DNA of 64,000 nucleotides from Nocardia jinanensis (GCF_014645735.1 NZ_BMMH01000028.1:1-64000), one strand, 5' to 3'; numbered from the stretch's first letter, positions 51,272 through 59,216 are shown. The notes: a model not told the origin generated them from the letters alone. Numbers and translations: made by a program.

Positions 51272-52444
51272 ATGGCGGGGACCGGACTCAGCATCGATCT
51301 TATGACCATTACCGGGATCGGGGCGGTCACCGGGTACGGATGGGGGCGGGAAACATTCTGGGAGGGGGTGATGAGCGGGAAATCCGCGGCCCGGTTCGAA
51401 CCCGGATACGGACTGGATCCCGCGACCGGCGGCTGGGCGGCGCTGGTTCCCGAGGGTGGCGATCCCGCGCACGGCACGCGCTATGGGCAGGCGGTGCTCG
51501 CGGCGGTCGGCGAGGCGTTCGCCGATGCCCGGGCCCGCGGCTGGGAACCCGGGTCGCGGGTGGGTCTGGTGCACGCGGCGGTACTGGGTGATGTCCGGCA
51601 TTGGCGAGATTTCTCCGGCCCTGGTGGAGCGGAGTTCCGGGGCCGGGACTTCCTGCGGCTGCTGCCGTCCACGCCGGCCTCGGTGGTGACCCAGGCCTTC
51701 GGTTTCACCGGGCCGGTGATCGGGGTGTCGGCGGCGTGCAGCTCGGCGAATGTCGCGATATTGCAGGCGAAGCTGTGGTTCGCCGCCGATTTGGTGGATG
51801 ACGTGGTGTGTGTGGCATCGGACCTGTCGGCCACGCCGGAGCTGGTGCGGCAGTTCGCGAAACTCGGCGCCGCGGTCGTGGATGTCGAATCGCTGCAGGG
51901 ATGCCGGCCGTTCCAGGAGGGCAGCCGGGGGTTCAGTGTGGGAGAGGCCGCGGTGGGGTTCGTACTCAGCCGGGGATCCGGCCGGCCCTATGCCACCGTC
52001 CTCGGCGGTGCGATGAACAGCGAGGCCCATCACGTGGTGTCCGTGGAACCGAGCCATGAGCGGATCATCGACTGCGCGCGGCGCGCCTTGGCCGATGCCG
52101 GGGTCGGCGCGGCGGAGATCGACTTCTTCAACGCGCACGGGACGGGCACGGCCCAGTGCGACCGGGCCGAACGGGACCTGCTCACGCGGGTCTTCGCCGA
52201 TCGGCCCGCGGTGTATTCGATGAAACCGCTGGCCGGGCACTGCCAGTCCGCGTCGGGCGCGGTGGAACTCGCGGCCGCGGCACTGGGCTATGAGCGCGGG
52301 GTCATCGCCGCGCCGCCCGCGGTCGCGCCGGCGCATCCCCGGCTGCTGAACGGTCCGTCCCCGGCCGGACCGGGGCTGACCGCCAAGTTGTCGCTGGGGA
52401 TGGGCGGTAACAACTCGATGGTGATCCTGGGCCCGGCTGCCTGA
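51272..52444 (+). CDS. Stand-alone beta-ketoacyl synthase
   Basis: 390 residues from ATG 51272 with GAGGGAG ahead. The thiolase-fold Cys-His-His triad is present: VSAACSSANVAI, NAHGTGTAQCDRAE and KPLAGHCQSASGAVEL. The N-terminus TITGIGAVTGYGWGRETFWEGV fits FabF-type enzymes, but the chain is shorter than FabF (about 410) and no acyl carrier protein or reductase gene is near. It may serve a secondary lipid or polyketide step with partners elsewhere. Confidence 0.85.
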   Translation: MAGTGLSIDLMTITGIGAVTGYGWGRETFWEGVMSGKSAARFEPGYGLDPATGGWAALVPEGGDPAHGTRYGQAVLAAVGEAFADARARGWEPGSRVGLVHAAVLGDVRHWRDFSGPGGAEFRGRDFLRLLPSTPASVVTQAFGFTGPVIGVSAACSSANVAILQAKLWFAADLVDDVVCVASDLSATPELVRQFAKLGAAVVDVESLQGCRPFQEGSRGFSVGEAAVGFVLSRGSGRPYATVLGGAMNSEAHHVVSVEPSHERIIDCARRALADAGVGAAEIDFFNAHGTGTAQCDRAERDLLTRVFADRPAVYSMKPLAGHCQSASGAVELAAAALGYERGVIAAPPAVAPAHPRLLNGPSPAGPGLTAKLSLGMGGNNSMVILGPAA

Positions 52445-52497
52445 GCTTGTGGAGGGGAGTGGCCGGTGCCACGCCCCCTGGACACCTCCGGTTGGCC

Positions 52498-52503
52498 TAC
52501 TCT
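52498..52503 (+). promoter_or_regulatory. TANNNT box upstream of uvrA
   Basis: TACTCT is followed by six bases and GTG 52510, the leaderless pattern seen at many genes here. It may make a second, more distal uvrA transcript. Confidence 0.35.
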
Positions 52504-52509
52504 GGAGCG

Positions 52510-52755
52510 GTGAGCCCGTCCGGCCGGCCTGTGCCGCCGGTTGCCGGAGCTCGCTGCGAGATCTTGCCGGGGCGCCCCCGTGTAAGGGGAGACGCGGCAG
52601 TCGGGTCACGCCCCGTAAACCGCCCGGACCGGCTGTCCGGCGAAACTTGTCGGTGGCCGGTCCTACCATCACCGCGGGCCCGCTCTGTGGTCCGGACCGC
52701 GGATACCGGCCGGGCGGGTCGGGCCGTTCACCGCGCTGTCGCGGACACGGTGTGA
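52510..52755 (+). CDS. Possible upstream ORF of uvrA (81 codons)
   Basis: GTG 52510 lies six bases after the TACTCT box and the frame runs to TGA 52753-52755. The product is Arg/Pro/Val-rich with no recognisable domain, so it may not make a stable protein. It overlaps the damage promoter at 52647-52669. Supported only by the promoter spacing. Confidence 0.25.
   Translation: MSPSGRPVPPVAGARCEILPGRPRVRGDAAVGSRPVNRPDRLSGETCRWPVLPSPRARSVVRTADTGRAGRAVHRAVADTV
52647..52669 (+). promoter_or_regulatory. PafBC-type DNA damage promoter of uvrA
   Basis: TTGTCGGTG (52647-52655), eight bases, TACCAT (52664-52669): an exact fit to the mycobacterial RecA-independent consensus TTGTCRGTG-N8-TANNNT. The uvrA leader would be about 147 bases. 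No LexA box seen. Confidence 0.75.
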
Positions 52756-52822
52756 ACTCACCCGGTGCGACGGCCGCGGCGGCACTATCGATGACGAACG
52801 ATGACGAGAAGGGACCGACCTG

Positions 52823-55800
52823 GTGGCGGAACGCCTGACTGTGCGCGGAGCTCGAGAGCACAATCTCAAGGGGGTCGATCTCGATCTGCCCCGCGACAGT
52901 CTCATCGTCTTCACCGGTTTGTCCGGGTCGGGTAAGTCCAGTCTGGCGTTCGACACGATCTTCGCGGAGGGGCAGCGCCGCTACGTGGAATCGCTGTCCG
53001 CGTACGCCCGGCAGTTCCTCGGCCAGATGGACAAACCGGATGTGGATTTCATCGAGGGGCTGTCCCCGGCCGTCTCGATCGACCAGAAATCGACCAACCG
53101 CAACCCGCGGTCCACGGTCGGCACCATCACCGAGGTGCACGACTATCTGCGCCTGCTGTACGCCCGCGCCGGTGTTCCGCACTGCCCGGTGTGCTCGGAG
53201 CTGATCGCCAAGCAGACCCCGCAGCAGATCGTCGACCAGGTCCTCGCCATGGAGCCGGGGGTCCGGTTCCAGGTGCTGGCGCCGGTGGTGCGTACCCGCA
53301 AGGGTGAATTCGTCGACCTCTTCGACCAGTTGCACGCCCAGGGCTATGCCCGGGTCCGAGTGGACGGGGTGGTGTATCCGCTCACCGATCCGCCGAAACT
53401 GAAGAAACAGGAGAAGCACGATGTCGAGGTGGTGGTGGACCGCCTCGCCGTGAAACCGACCGCCAAACAGCGGCTCACCGATTCCATCGAAACCGCGCTG
53501 CGCCTGGCCGACGGCATCGTGGTGCTCGATTTCGTGGACCGCGACGAGCACGCGCACGACCGGGAGCGCCGTTTCTCCGAGAAGCTGGCCTGCCCCAACG
53601 GCCATCCACTCGATATCGAGGACCTCGAGCCGCGCTCGTTCTCCTTCAACTCGCCCTACGGCGCCTGCCCCGATTGCACGGGTCTGGGTATCCGTAAAGA
53701 GGTGGACCCGGAACTGGTGATTCCCGATCCCGAGCTGAGCCTGGCCGACGGAGCGATCGCGCCGTGGTCGCGCGGGCAGAGCGCCGAGTACTTCGTGCGG
53801 TTGCTGTCCGGGCTGGCCGCGGCGCAGGGTTTCGACCTGGACACGCCCTGGCGCGAACTGCCGCCGCGGGCGCGTAAAGCGGTGCTCGAGGGCAGCTCGG
53901 ATCAGGTGCACATCGTGTACACCAACCGTTACGGCCGGAAGCGTTCCTACTACGCCGATTTCGAAGGTGTCATGCCGTTCCTGCAGCGGCGGCTGGACTC
54001 CACCGAGTCCGAGCAGATGAAGGAGCACTACGAGGGCTATATGCGCGATGTGCCGTGCCCGGTGTGCAGTGGCGCGCGGTTGCGGCCGGAGATTCTCGCG
54101 GTCACCCTCACCGCGGATTCGGAGCGGAAATCGATCGCCGAGGTCAGCGAACTGTCCATCCGTGACTGCTCGCAGTTCCTGAACGCGCTGACCCTGGGCG
54201 AACGGCAGGCGGCCATCGCCGGTCAGGTACTCAAAGAGGTACAGGCCCGGCTCGGATTCCTGCTCGATGTCGGTCTCGACTATCTGACGCTGTCCCGGGC
54301 CGCGGCCACATTGTCCGGCGGTGAGGCACAGCGGATCCGGTTGGCCACCCAGATCGGTTCGGGTCTGGTGGGGGTGCTCTACGTCCTGGACGAACCGTCC
54401 ATCGGTCTGCACCAGCGGGACAACCGGCGGCTCATCGAAACGCTCACCCGGTTGAAGAACCTGGGCAACACCCTGATCGTGGTCGAGCACGACGAGGACA
54501 CCATCCGGGCCTCGGACTGGGTGGTCGATATCGGCCCGCTCGCCGGTGAGCACGGCGGCCGGGTGGTGCACAGCGGGACCTACGCGGACCTGCTCACCGA
54601 TGAGCACTCGCTGACCGGCGCCTATCTGTCCGGCCGGGAACGTATCGAGGTCCCGATGATGCGGCGTCCGGTGAACAAGAAGCGGCGGGTCACCGTGGTG
54701 GGCGCGACGGAGAACAATCTCCGGGGCATCGATGTGGCGTTTCCGCTGGGCGTGCTCACCGCAGTGACGGGTGTTTCCGGTTCCGGTAAATCCACCCTGG
54801 TCAACGACATCCTGGCCACCGTTATGGCCAACAAGCTCAACGGTGCCCGGCAGGTCCCCGGCCGGCATACCCGAGTCAACGGACTCGACCAGCTGGACAA
54901 GCTCGTGCGGGTGGACCAGTCGCCGATCGGGCGTACGCCGCGGTCCAACCCGGCCACCTACACCGGAGTGTTCGACAAGATCCGCAGCCTGTTCGCCTCC
55001 ACCACCGAGGCCAAGGTGCGCGGATACCAGCCGGGCCGGTTCTCCTTCAACGTGAAGGGCGGCCGCTGCGAGGCGTGCTCCGGTGACGGCACGCTCAAGA
55101 TCGAGATGAACTTCCTGCCGGACGTTTATGTCCCGTGTGAGGTCTGCCACGGCGACCGCTACAACCGGGAAACCCTCGAGGTGCACTACAAGGGCAGAAC
55201 CATCGCCGAAGTCCTCGATATGCCCATCGAGGAGGCCGCCGAATTCTTCGAACCGGTGACCTCCATCCACCGGTACCTGTCGACCCTGGTCGATGTGGGG
55301 CTCGGCTATGTGCGGCTGGGACAGAGCGCGACGACCCTGTCCGGTGGTGAGGCGCAGCGGGTGAAACTCGCCGCCGAACTGCAGAAACGCTCCAACGGGC
55401 GAACGGTCTACATTCTCGACGAACCCACCACCGGCCTGCACTTCGAGGACATCCGCAAACTGCTCGCGGTGATCAACGGCCTGGTGGACAAGGGCAATAC
55501 GGTGATCGTCATCGAGCACAACCTGGATGTGGTCAAAACCGCGGACTGGGTCATCGATATGGGCCCGGAGGGTGGTTCCGGTGGTGGCACGGTGGTCGGC
55601 GACGGGACACCCGAGGACATCGCGGCGCACCCGGACAGCTACACCGGCCAGTTCCTGAAAGAAGTCTTGGCCGAGCCCGCGGCGCCCGCGAGTCCGGCGC
55701 GGAAAACAGCCGCGAAATCGCGAAAGGCCGCGGCACCGGCGAAGAAGAAGGCAGAGACGGAGGCTGCGGCCGCGAAAGCGCCGGATCCGCAGAAAGCGAA

Positions 55801-55834
55801 ACGTCTGGCCCGCAAGGCCGCCGCCCTGCGTTGA
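52823..55834 (+). CDS. uvrA: Excinuclease ABC subunit A with basic C-terminal tail
   Basis: 1003 residues from GTG 52823. Two ABC ATPase modules: Walker A GLSGSGKSSLAFD near residue 32 and GVSGSGKSTLV near 653; signatures LSGGEAQRIRLATQIG and LSGGEAQRVKLAAEL. Zinc sites are visible at CPVCSEL, CPDCTG, CPVCSGARLRPE and CEACSGDGTLKIEMN...CEVC. Recognises helix-distorting damage and loads UvrB. The last 45 residues (from about 955) are Lys/Ala/Arg-rich, histone H1-like, and go beyond the family core. Confidence 0.98.
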   Translation: MAERLTVRGAREHNLKGVDLDLPRDSLIVFTGLSGSGKSSLAFDTIFAEGQRRYVESLSAYARQFLGQMDKPDVDFIEGLSPAVSIDQKSTNRNPRSTVGTITEVHDYLRLLYARAGVPHCPVCSELIAKQTPQQIVDQVLAMEPGVRFQVLAPVVRTRKGEFVDLFDQLHAQGYARVRVDGVVYPLTDPPKLKKQEKHDVEVVVDRLAVKPTAKQRLTDSIETALRLADGIVVLDFVDRDEHAHDRERRFSEKLACPNGHPLDIEDLEPRSFSFNSPYGACPDCTGLGIRKEVDPELVIPDPELSLADGAIAPWSRGQSAEYFVRLLSGLAAAQGFDLDTPWRELPPRARKAVLEGSSDQVHIVYTNRYGRKRSYYADFEGVMPFLQRRLDSTESEQMKEHYEGYMRDVPCPVCSGARLRPEILAVTLTADSERKSIAEVSELSIRDCSQFLNALTLGERQAAIAGQVLKEVQARLGFLLDVGLDYLTLSRAAATLSGGEAQRIRLATQIGSGLVGVLYVLDEPSIGLHQRDNRRLIETLTRLKNLGNTLIVVEHDEDTIRASDWVVDIGPLAGEHGGRVVHSGTYADLLTDEHSLTGAYLSGRERIEVPMMRRPVNKKRRVTVVGATENNLRGIDVAFPLGVLTAVTGVSGSGKSTLVNDILATVMANKLNGARQVPGRHTRVNGLDQLDKLVRVDQSPIGRTPRSNPATYTGVFDKIRSLFASTTEAKVRGYQPGRFSFNVKGGRCEACSGDGTLKIEMNFLPDVYVPCEVCHGDRYNRETLEVHYKGRTIAEVLDMPIEEAAEFFEPVTSIHRYLSTLVDVGLGYVRLGQSATTLSGGEAQRVKLAAELQKRSNGRTVYILDEPTTGLHFEDIRKLLAVINGLVDKGNTVIVIEHNLDVVKTADWVIDMGPEGGSGGGTVVGDGTPEDIAAHPDSYTGQFLKEVLAEPAAPASPARKTAAKSRKAAAPAKKKAETEAAAAKAPDPQKAKRLARKAAALR

Positions 55835-55850
55835 TCCATCGTTGTGGTCC

Positions 55851-55873
55851 GCCGCCCGGCTCGGCCGGGCGGC
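55851..55873. terminator. Hairpin terminator between convergent uvrA and DUF1844 genes
   Basis: GCCGCCCGGC (55851-55860) and GCCGGGCGGC (55864-55873) are perfect complements around TCG. No T tract. Confidence 0.65.
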
Positions 55874-55885
55874 TCCACGGCAAGG

Positions 55886-56227
55886 TCAGTGGACCGGGCC
55901 GGTGTATTTCTCGCCGGGCCCGGCGCCGGGCGCGTCGGGAACCGCGGAGCTTTCCCGGAACGCCTTCTGTAGCGATTGCAGCCCCTCCCGCAGTGGTCCG
56001 GCGTGCGGGCCCAGATATTCCACGGACGAGGTGATCAGCCCGGCCAGGGCGGTGATGACCCGCCGCGCTTCGTCCATATCGCGACGGGGGCTGGTGTCCG
56101 GATCGTCATCGGCGAGCCCGAGCTTTTCCGCCGCCGAGCTCATCAGCATGACGGCGGCACGGCTGATCACCTCCACGGCGGGGATATCGGCCAGTTCGCG
56201 CACATCGCCTTCGGGCTGTTCGGTCAT
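55886..56227 (-). CDS. DUF1844 protein
   Basis: 113 residues, acidic. The DUF1844 pattern is VRELADIPAVEVISRAAVMLMSSAAEKLGL followed by MDEARRVITALAGLITSSVEYLGPHAGPLREGLQSLQKAFRE. A small helical protein of unknown function commonly next to infC in actinobacteria. Confidence 0.85.
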   Translation of the reverse strand: MTEQPEGDVRELADIPAVEVISRAAVMLMSSAAEKLGLADDDPDTSPRRDMDEARRVITALAGLITSSVEYLGPHAGPLREGLQSLQKAFRESSAVPDAPGAGPGEKYTGPVH

Positions 56228-56258
56228 GCGTCCCAGGCTAGAGAACCGGCGGGCAGGC

Positions 56259-56786
56259 TCAGCGAGCCGGTCCGGCGGCGCGCAGCATTCGCAACTGGCC
56301 GATCTCGGTCGCGTTCTTCATCAGCTCGGCGTTGACCCACGCGGCCAGGTGCGCCACGGTCAGCCCGGCTTCCGCGGGCCAGGGGTAGGACGTCGCGGCA
56401 TCCAGTTCCGCGTCTCCTGCGCGGTCGAGGACCGCGAGCCATTGCTCGCGCAGCGTGGTCAGCCAGGACAGTGCCGCGGCGGTATCACCCGGCCAGTACA
56501 CCTCGGTGCGTTCGGGCACCGCTGCGCCCGCGGCATGCGCGATGGCCGAACTCCACCACCAGCCGATATGCCAGGTGAGCCATCCGACGGTCGGGACCGG
56601 GATCGGATCGGGCTCGATCTCCGCGAAATCGGGGCGCCACGCCCCGTCGGAACCGCGGTGTACTGTCCAGGTCGCCGCGGCGGGCGCCCAGTGCGTATCG
56701 TCGTCGGTCAGGGCCTCGAAATGCAGCTGGGCCAGCGACCACACGAGGTCGAATTGCCAGTGCAGCAGGTCACGTCGGCTGTTCAC
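56259..56786 (-). CDS. DinB-superfamily protein
   Basis: 175 residues from GTG 56786 (NSRRDLLHWQFDL). The four-helix DinB fold is suggested by WTVHRGSDGAW, VGWLTWHIGWWWSSAIAH, and AHLAAWVNAELMKNATEIGQLRML, with His residues placed for a metal site. DinB proteins include thiol-dependent transferases such as bacillithiol and mycothiol-linked enzymes; the reaction here is unknown. The longer open frame to 57008 covers the infC leader and is not real. Confidence 0.75.
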   Translation of the reverse strand: MNSRRDLLHWQFDLVWSLAQLHFEALTDDDTHWAPAAATWTVHRGSDGAWRPDFAEIEPDPIPVPTVGWLTWHIGWWWSSAIAHAAGAAVPERTEVYWPGDTAAALSWLTTLREQWLAVLDRAGDAELDAATSYPWPAEAGLTVAHLAAWVNAELMKNATEIGQLRMLRAAGPAR

Positions 56787-56899
56787 GGGCGTCGAGCCTG
56801 GCAGGGTGCCCGCGCTCGGGCAACCGGTTTTACGGCCGGGCGCCGGGAGCGCGATTCGCCAGATCCGAACCGGAGCTGTTAAACTTTTCGGCGACGACC

Positions 56900-57167
56900 G
56901 CCCCGGTCCTGTCCGGGGCAAACAAGTGGAGCCCGACTCCCACCGTTGCCGGCGATGATCGCCTGGTGAAACGGTCCGGTCGCCCGCCCCATGTGGGTGG
57001 GTTTTCACGATCTCGCTTCGGCGAGGTCGGGGTGCAGAGCTACGGCCTGCACGGACCGGTCGACATCGGGCCTCGTGGCGGAGAAATACCGCAACGGGGC
57101 TTTCGTGTTGAACAAGGGGTTCATTTCGAGCGGTCGTCGAACGACACCGCTAGACCTAGGAGGCCCC
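56900..57167 (+). promoter_or_regulatory. Structured 5' leader of infC
   Basis: Three hairpins are visible before the start: GCCCCGG/CCGGGGC at 56900-56919; GATCTCGC-TTCG-GCGAGGTC at 57009-57028 with a UUCG tetraloop; and GTGCAG/CTGCAC at 57032-57052. The Shine-Dalgarno TAGGAGG is at 57157-57163, four bases before the start. The leader is long for this genome, where many genes have none, so control at the RNA level is plausible. No known riboswitch is recognised. Confidence 0.45.
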
Positions 57168-57767
57168 ATCAGCACTGAGACCCGCATCAACGATCGCATC
57201 CGTGTTCCCGAGGTCCGGCTCATCGGACCCGGCGGTGAACAGGTTGGGATCGTGCGTGTTGAAGATGCACTACGCGTCGCCCTGGAAGCAGATCTCGACC
57301 TCGTAGAGGTCGCGCCGGACGCACGTCCGCCGGTCTGCAAGATCATGGATTACGGCAAGTTCAAGTACGAGACCGCGCAGAAAGCGCGCGAGTCCCGGAA
57401 GAACCAGGTCCAGACCGTGATCAAGGAACAGAAGCTGCGGCCCAAGATCGACGATCACGACTACGAGACCAAGAAGCGCAATGTGGTGCGCTTCCTGGAA
57501 GCGGGGTCGAAGGTCAAGGTCACCATCATGTTCCGGGGGCGCGAGCAGTCCCGGCCCGAACTCGGTTTCCGGCTGTTGCAACGGCTGGCCTCCGACGTGG
57601 CGGAATTGGGTTTCGTCGAGACCTCGGCCAAGCAGGACGGCCGCAACATGACGATGGTCCTCGCCCCGCACAAGGGCGCGAAGACGCGAGCCAAGGCTGC
57701 GGAGGATTCGGTCCGTTCGCAGCCCAGCGGCGCGGCGCCGAATGCCGGTCGGCCGGTCGCGCAATAA
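57168..57767 (+). CDS. infC: Translation initiation factor IF-3 (ATC start codon)
   Basis: 199 residues. The family N-terminus STETRINDRIRVPEVRLIGPGGEQVG begins directly after ATC 57168-57170, and the only ATG/GTG in frame upstream (56991) would add 59 unrelated residues. TAGGAGG four bases ahead of ATC supports it. Domains: N-terminal to about residue 85 (CKIMDYGKFKYETAQKARESRKN), then the C-terminal domain (VKVTIMFRGREQSRPELGFRLL, SAKQDGRNMTMVLAPHKGAK). Rare AUU/AUC starts let IF-3 repress its own translation in enterobacteria, and the same logic is likely here. Heads infC-rpmI-rplT. Confidence 0.95.
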   Translation: MSTETRINDRIRVPEVRLIGPGGEQVGIVRVEDALRVALEADLDLVEVAPDARPPVCKIMDYGKFKYETAQKARESRKNQVQTVIKEQKLRPKIDDHDYETKKRNVVRFLEAGSKVKVTIMFRGREQSRPELGFRLLQRLASDVAELGFVETSAKQDGRNMTMVLAPHKGAKTRAKAAEDSVRSQPSGAAPNAGRPVAQ

Positions 57768-57807
57768 CAGCGGCTTCTGCCGTGAACACTGCGGCGCTCC
57801 GTCGCAT

Positions 57808-57834
57808 ATATCGCGGCGAACGCCGCAGCGATAT
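57808..57834 (+). promoter_or_regulatory. Hairpin in the infC-rpmI gap
   Basis: ATATC-GCGGCG (57808-57818) pairs with CGCCGC-AGC-GATAT (57821-57834) with AGC bulged and a tight loop. CGCAATAAC occurs on both sides (57762 and 57848). No T tract; may adjust the ratio of IF-3 to the ribosomal proteins. Confidence 0.4.
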
Positions 57835-57910
57835 TGCGTAGAGCCCGCAATAACGCTGATCAGTACACCTGGTCCGCCCCTGCGCGGGCACGACACAGAT
57901 TGAGGTTGCC

Positions 57911-58105
57911 ATGCCGAAGATGAAGAGCCACAGCGGCGCTTCGAAGCGTTTCAAGGTGACCGGTAAGGGCAAGCTGCGCCGTCAGCAGGCCAACCGCCGG
58001 CACCTGCTCGAGCACAAGCCCACCCGCCGGACTCGTCGTCTGGACGGCACGGAGTCGGTCGCCCCGTCCGATGTCCGCCGTGTGAAGAAGCTGCTGGGTA
58101 TCTGA
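57911..58105 (+). CDS. rpmI: 50S ribosomal protein L35
   Basis: 64 residues: PKMKSHSGASKRFKVTGKGK then RRQQANRRHLLEHKPTRRTRRL and VRRVKKLLGI. Full length and typically basic. Middle gene of infC-rpmI-rplT. Confidence 0.97.
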   Translation: MPKMKSHSGASKRFKVTGKGKLRRQQANRRHLLEHKPTRRTRRLDGTESVAPSDVRRVKKLLGI

Positions 58106-58218
58106 TCCCCTCACCGGGACCGATACCGTCCGGTACCGCAACTGCGACCGGACGCCGAAGAACCGACCCACTCGGGTGCGCTCGACCGGGCACCCCCAAG
58201 ATCGATTAGGACTGACCA

Positions 58219-58599
58219 GTGGCACGCGTCAAGAGGGCCGTCAACGCTCAGAAGAAGCGCCGTTCCATCCTCGAGGCCTCGAAGGGCTACCGCGGGCAGC
58301 GCTCGCGCCTGTACCGCAAGGCCAAGGAACAGCAGCTGCACTCGCTCACCTACGCCTACCGGGACCGCCGGGCGCGCAAGGGTGATTTCCGTAAGCTGTG
58401 GATCGCCCGGATCAACGCCGCGGCCCGCGCCAACGACATCACCTACAACCGCTTCGTGCAGGGCCTGAAGGCCGCCGGTGTGGAGGTGGACCGTAAGAAC
58501 CTCGCCGAGCTGGCCGTCTCCGACCCGCAGGCGTTCGCCGGCCTGGTCGCCGTTGCGAAGGCCGCGCTGCCCGAGGATGTCAACGCCCCGGCTGCCTGA
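58219..58599 (+). CDS. rplT: 50S ribosomal protein L20
   Basis: 126 residues, starting with ARVKRAVNAQKKRRSILEAS and containing GYRGQRSRLYRKAKEQQLHS, LWIARINAAARANDITYNRFV and the C-terminal globular KNLAELAVSDPQAFAGLV. Assembly protein that in other bacteria represses its own operon. Followed by a terminator. Confidence 0.97.
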   Translation: MARVKRAVNAQKKRRSILEASKGYRGQRSRLYRKAKEQQLHSLTYAYRDRRARKGDFRKLWIARINAAARANDITYNRFVQGLKAAGVEVDRKNLAELAVSDPQAFAGLVAVAKAALPEDVNAPAA

Positions 58600-58639
58600 G
58601 TCGTATTCCGGATCCGGACGCTCGTCCGGCCCGATGTAT

Positions 58640-58672
58640 GGAAGGCCCTCTCCCGACGGGAAAGGGCCTTCC
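58640..58672 (+). terminator. Terminator after rplT
   Basis: GGAAGGCCCT (58640-58649) pairs with AGGGCCTTCC (58663-58672). No T tract. Confidence 0.7.
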
Positions 58673-58750
58673 GGCTGTTCGGGGCCGGGGGCGCCGCTAC
58701 TGCGGCCACACGTGATCGCCGTCGGACGAGTCGGCCCCCGCTCGCCCCGA

Positions 58751-59203
58751 TCACCCGTTCGCGCTCCCGTCGGTGTGCGGCGGCTCCGCGTTCGTGAGGG
58801 CACGTGCGAGCAGGTCTCCCATCTGCCGGATATCGGCGTCGGCCAGTGTGCCGAACAAATCCGCCGCGGTTGCGCCGAACGCGGGTACGAGCGAGGGAGT
58901 CAGACGCCGCCCGGTATCGGTGAGTTCGAGGACCACCGCCCGACGGTCGGTCGTGCCGCGGTGGCGGCGCAGCAGATTTTTCGCCTCGAGCCGGTCGATG
59001 AGCCTGGTCGTTCCGGCGGTATCGGTGCCGAGTGCCACGGCGAGCCGCTTCGGGCTGGTCGCGCCGTTGGCGAGGTTGATCAGTAAGGCCGCCTGCTGGG
59101 CCGTCACCTCGAGGGGGGCGAGCTGCCGGTCGAGCGACCTCGTCAGTTTCCGCGCGCAGTCGTGCAGCAGCGAAGCGGTGCGCAGGGCGGTGGCGTTCTC
59201 CAT
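58751..59203 (-). CDS. MarR-family transcriptional regulator
   Basis: 150 residues from ATG 59203. The winged helix is LEVTAQQAALLINLANGATSPKRLAVALGTDTAGTTRLIDRLEAKNLL followed by wing RHRGTTDRRAVVLELTDTGRR. TAAAAT stands six bases before the ATG, and two TGTCTnGACA repeats sit beside it, a layout typical of MarR autoregulation. The neighbour on the other side is an ArsR operon whose promoter it may also control. Confidence 0.9.
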   Translation of the reverse strand: MENATALRTASLLHDCARKLTRSLDRQLAPLEVTAQQAALLINLANGATSPKRLAVALGTDTAGTTRLIDRLEAKNLLRRHRGTTDRRAVVLELTDTGRRLTPSLVPAFGATAADLFGTLADADIRQMGDLLARALTNAEPPHTDGSANG

Positions 59204-59209
59204 ACACAG

Positions 59210-59215
59210 ATTTTA
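59210..59215 (-). promoter_or_regulatory. -10 box of the MarR gene (leaderless)
   Basis: Minus strand: TAAAAT, CTGTGT, ATG. Confidence 0.55.
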
Positions 59216-59216
59216 G

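Noticed and set aside
51221..55630. 1469-codon open frame on the minus strand across uvrA and the ketosynthase
   Set aside because: It is the antisense shadow of two certain genes; its product is His/Gly/Val-rich with no domain, as expected from GC-biased third positions.
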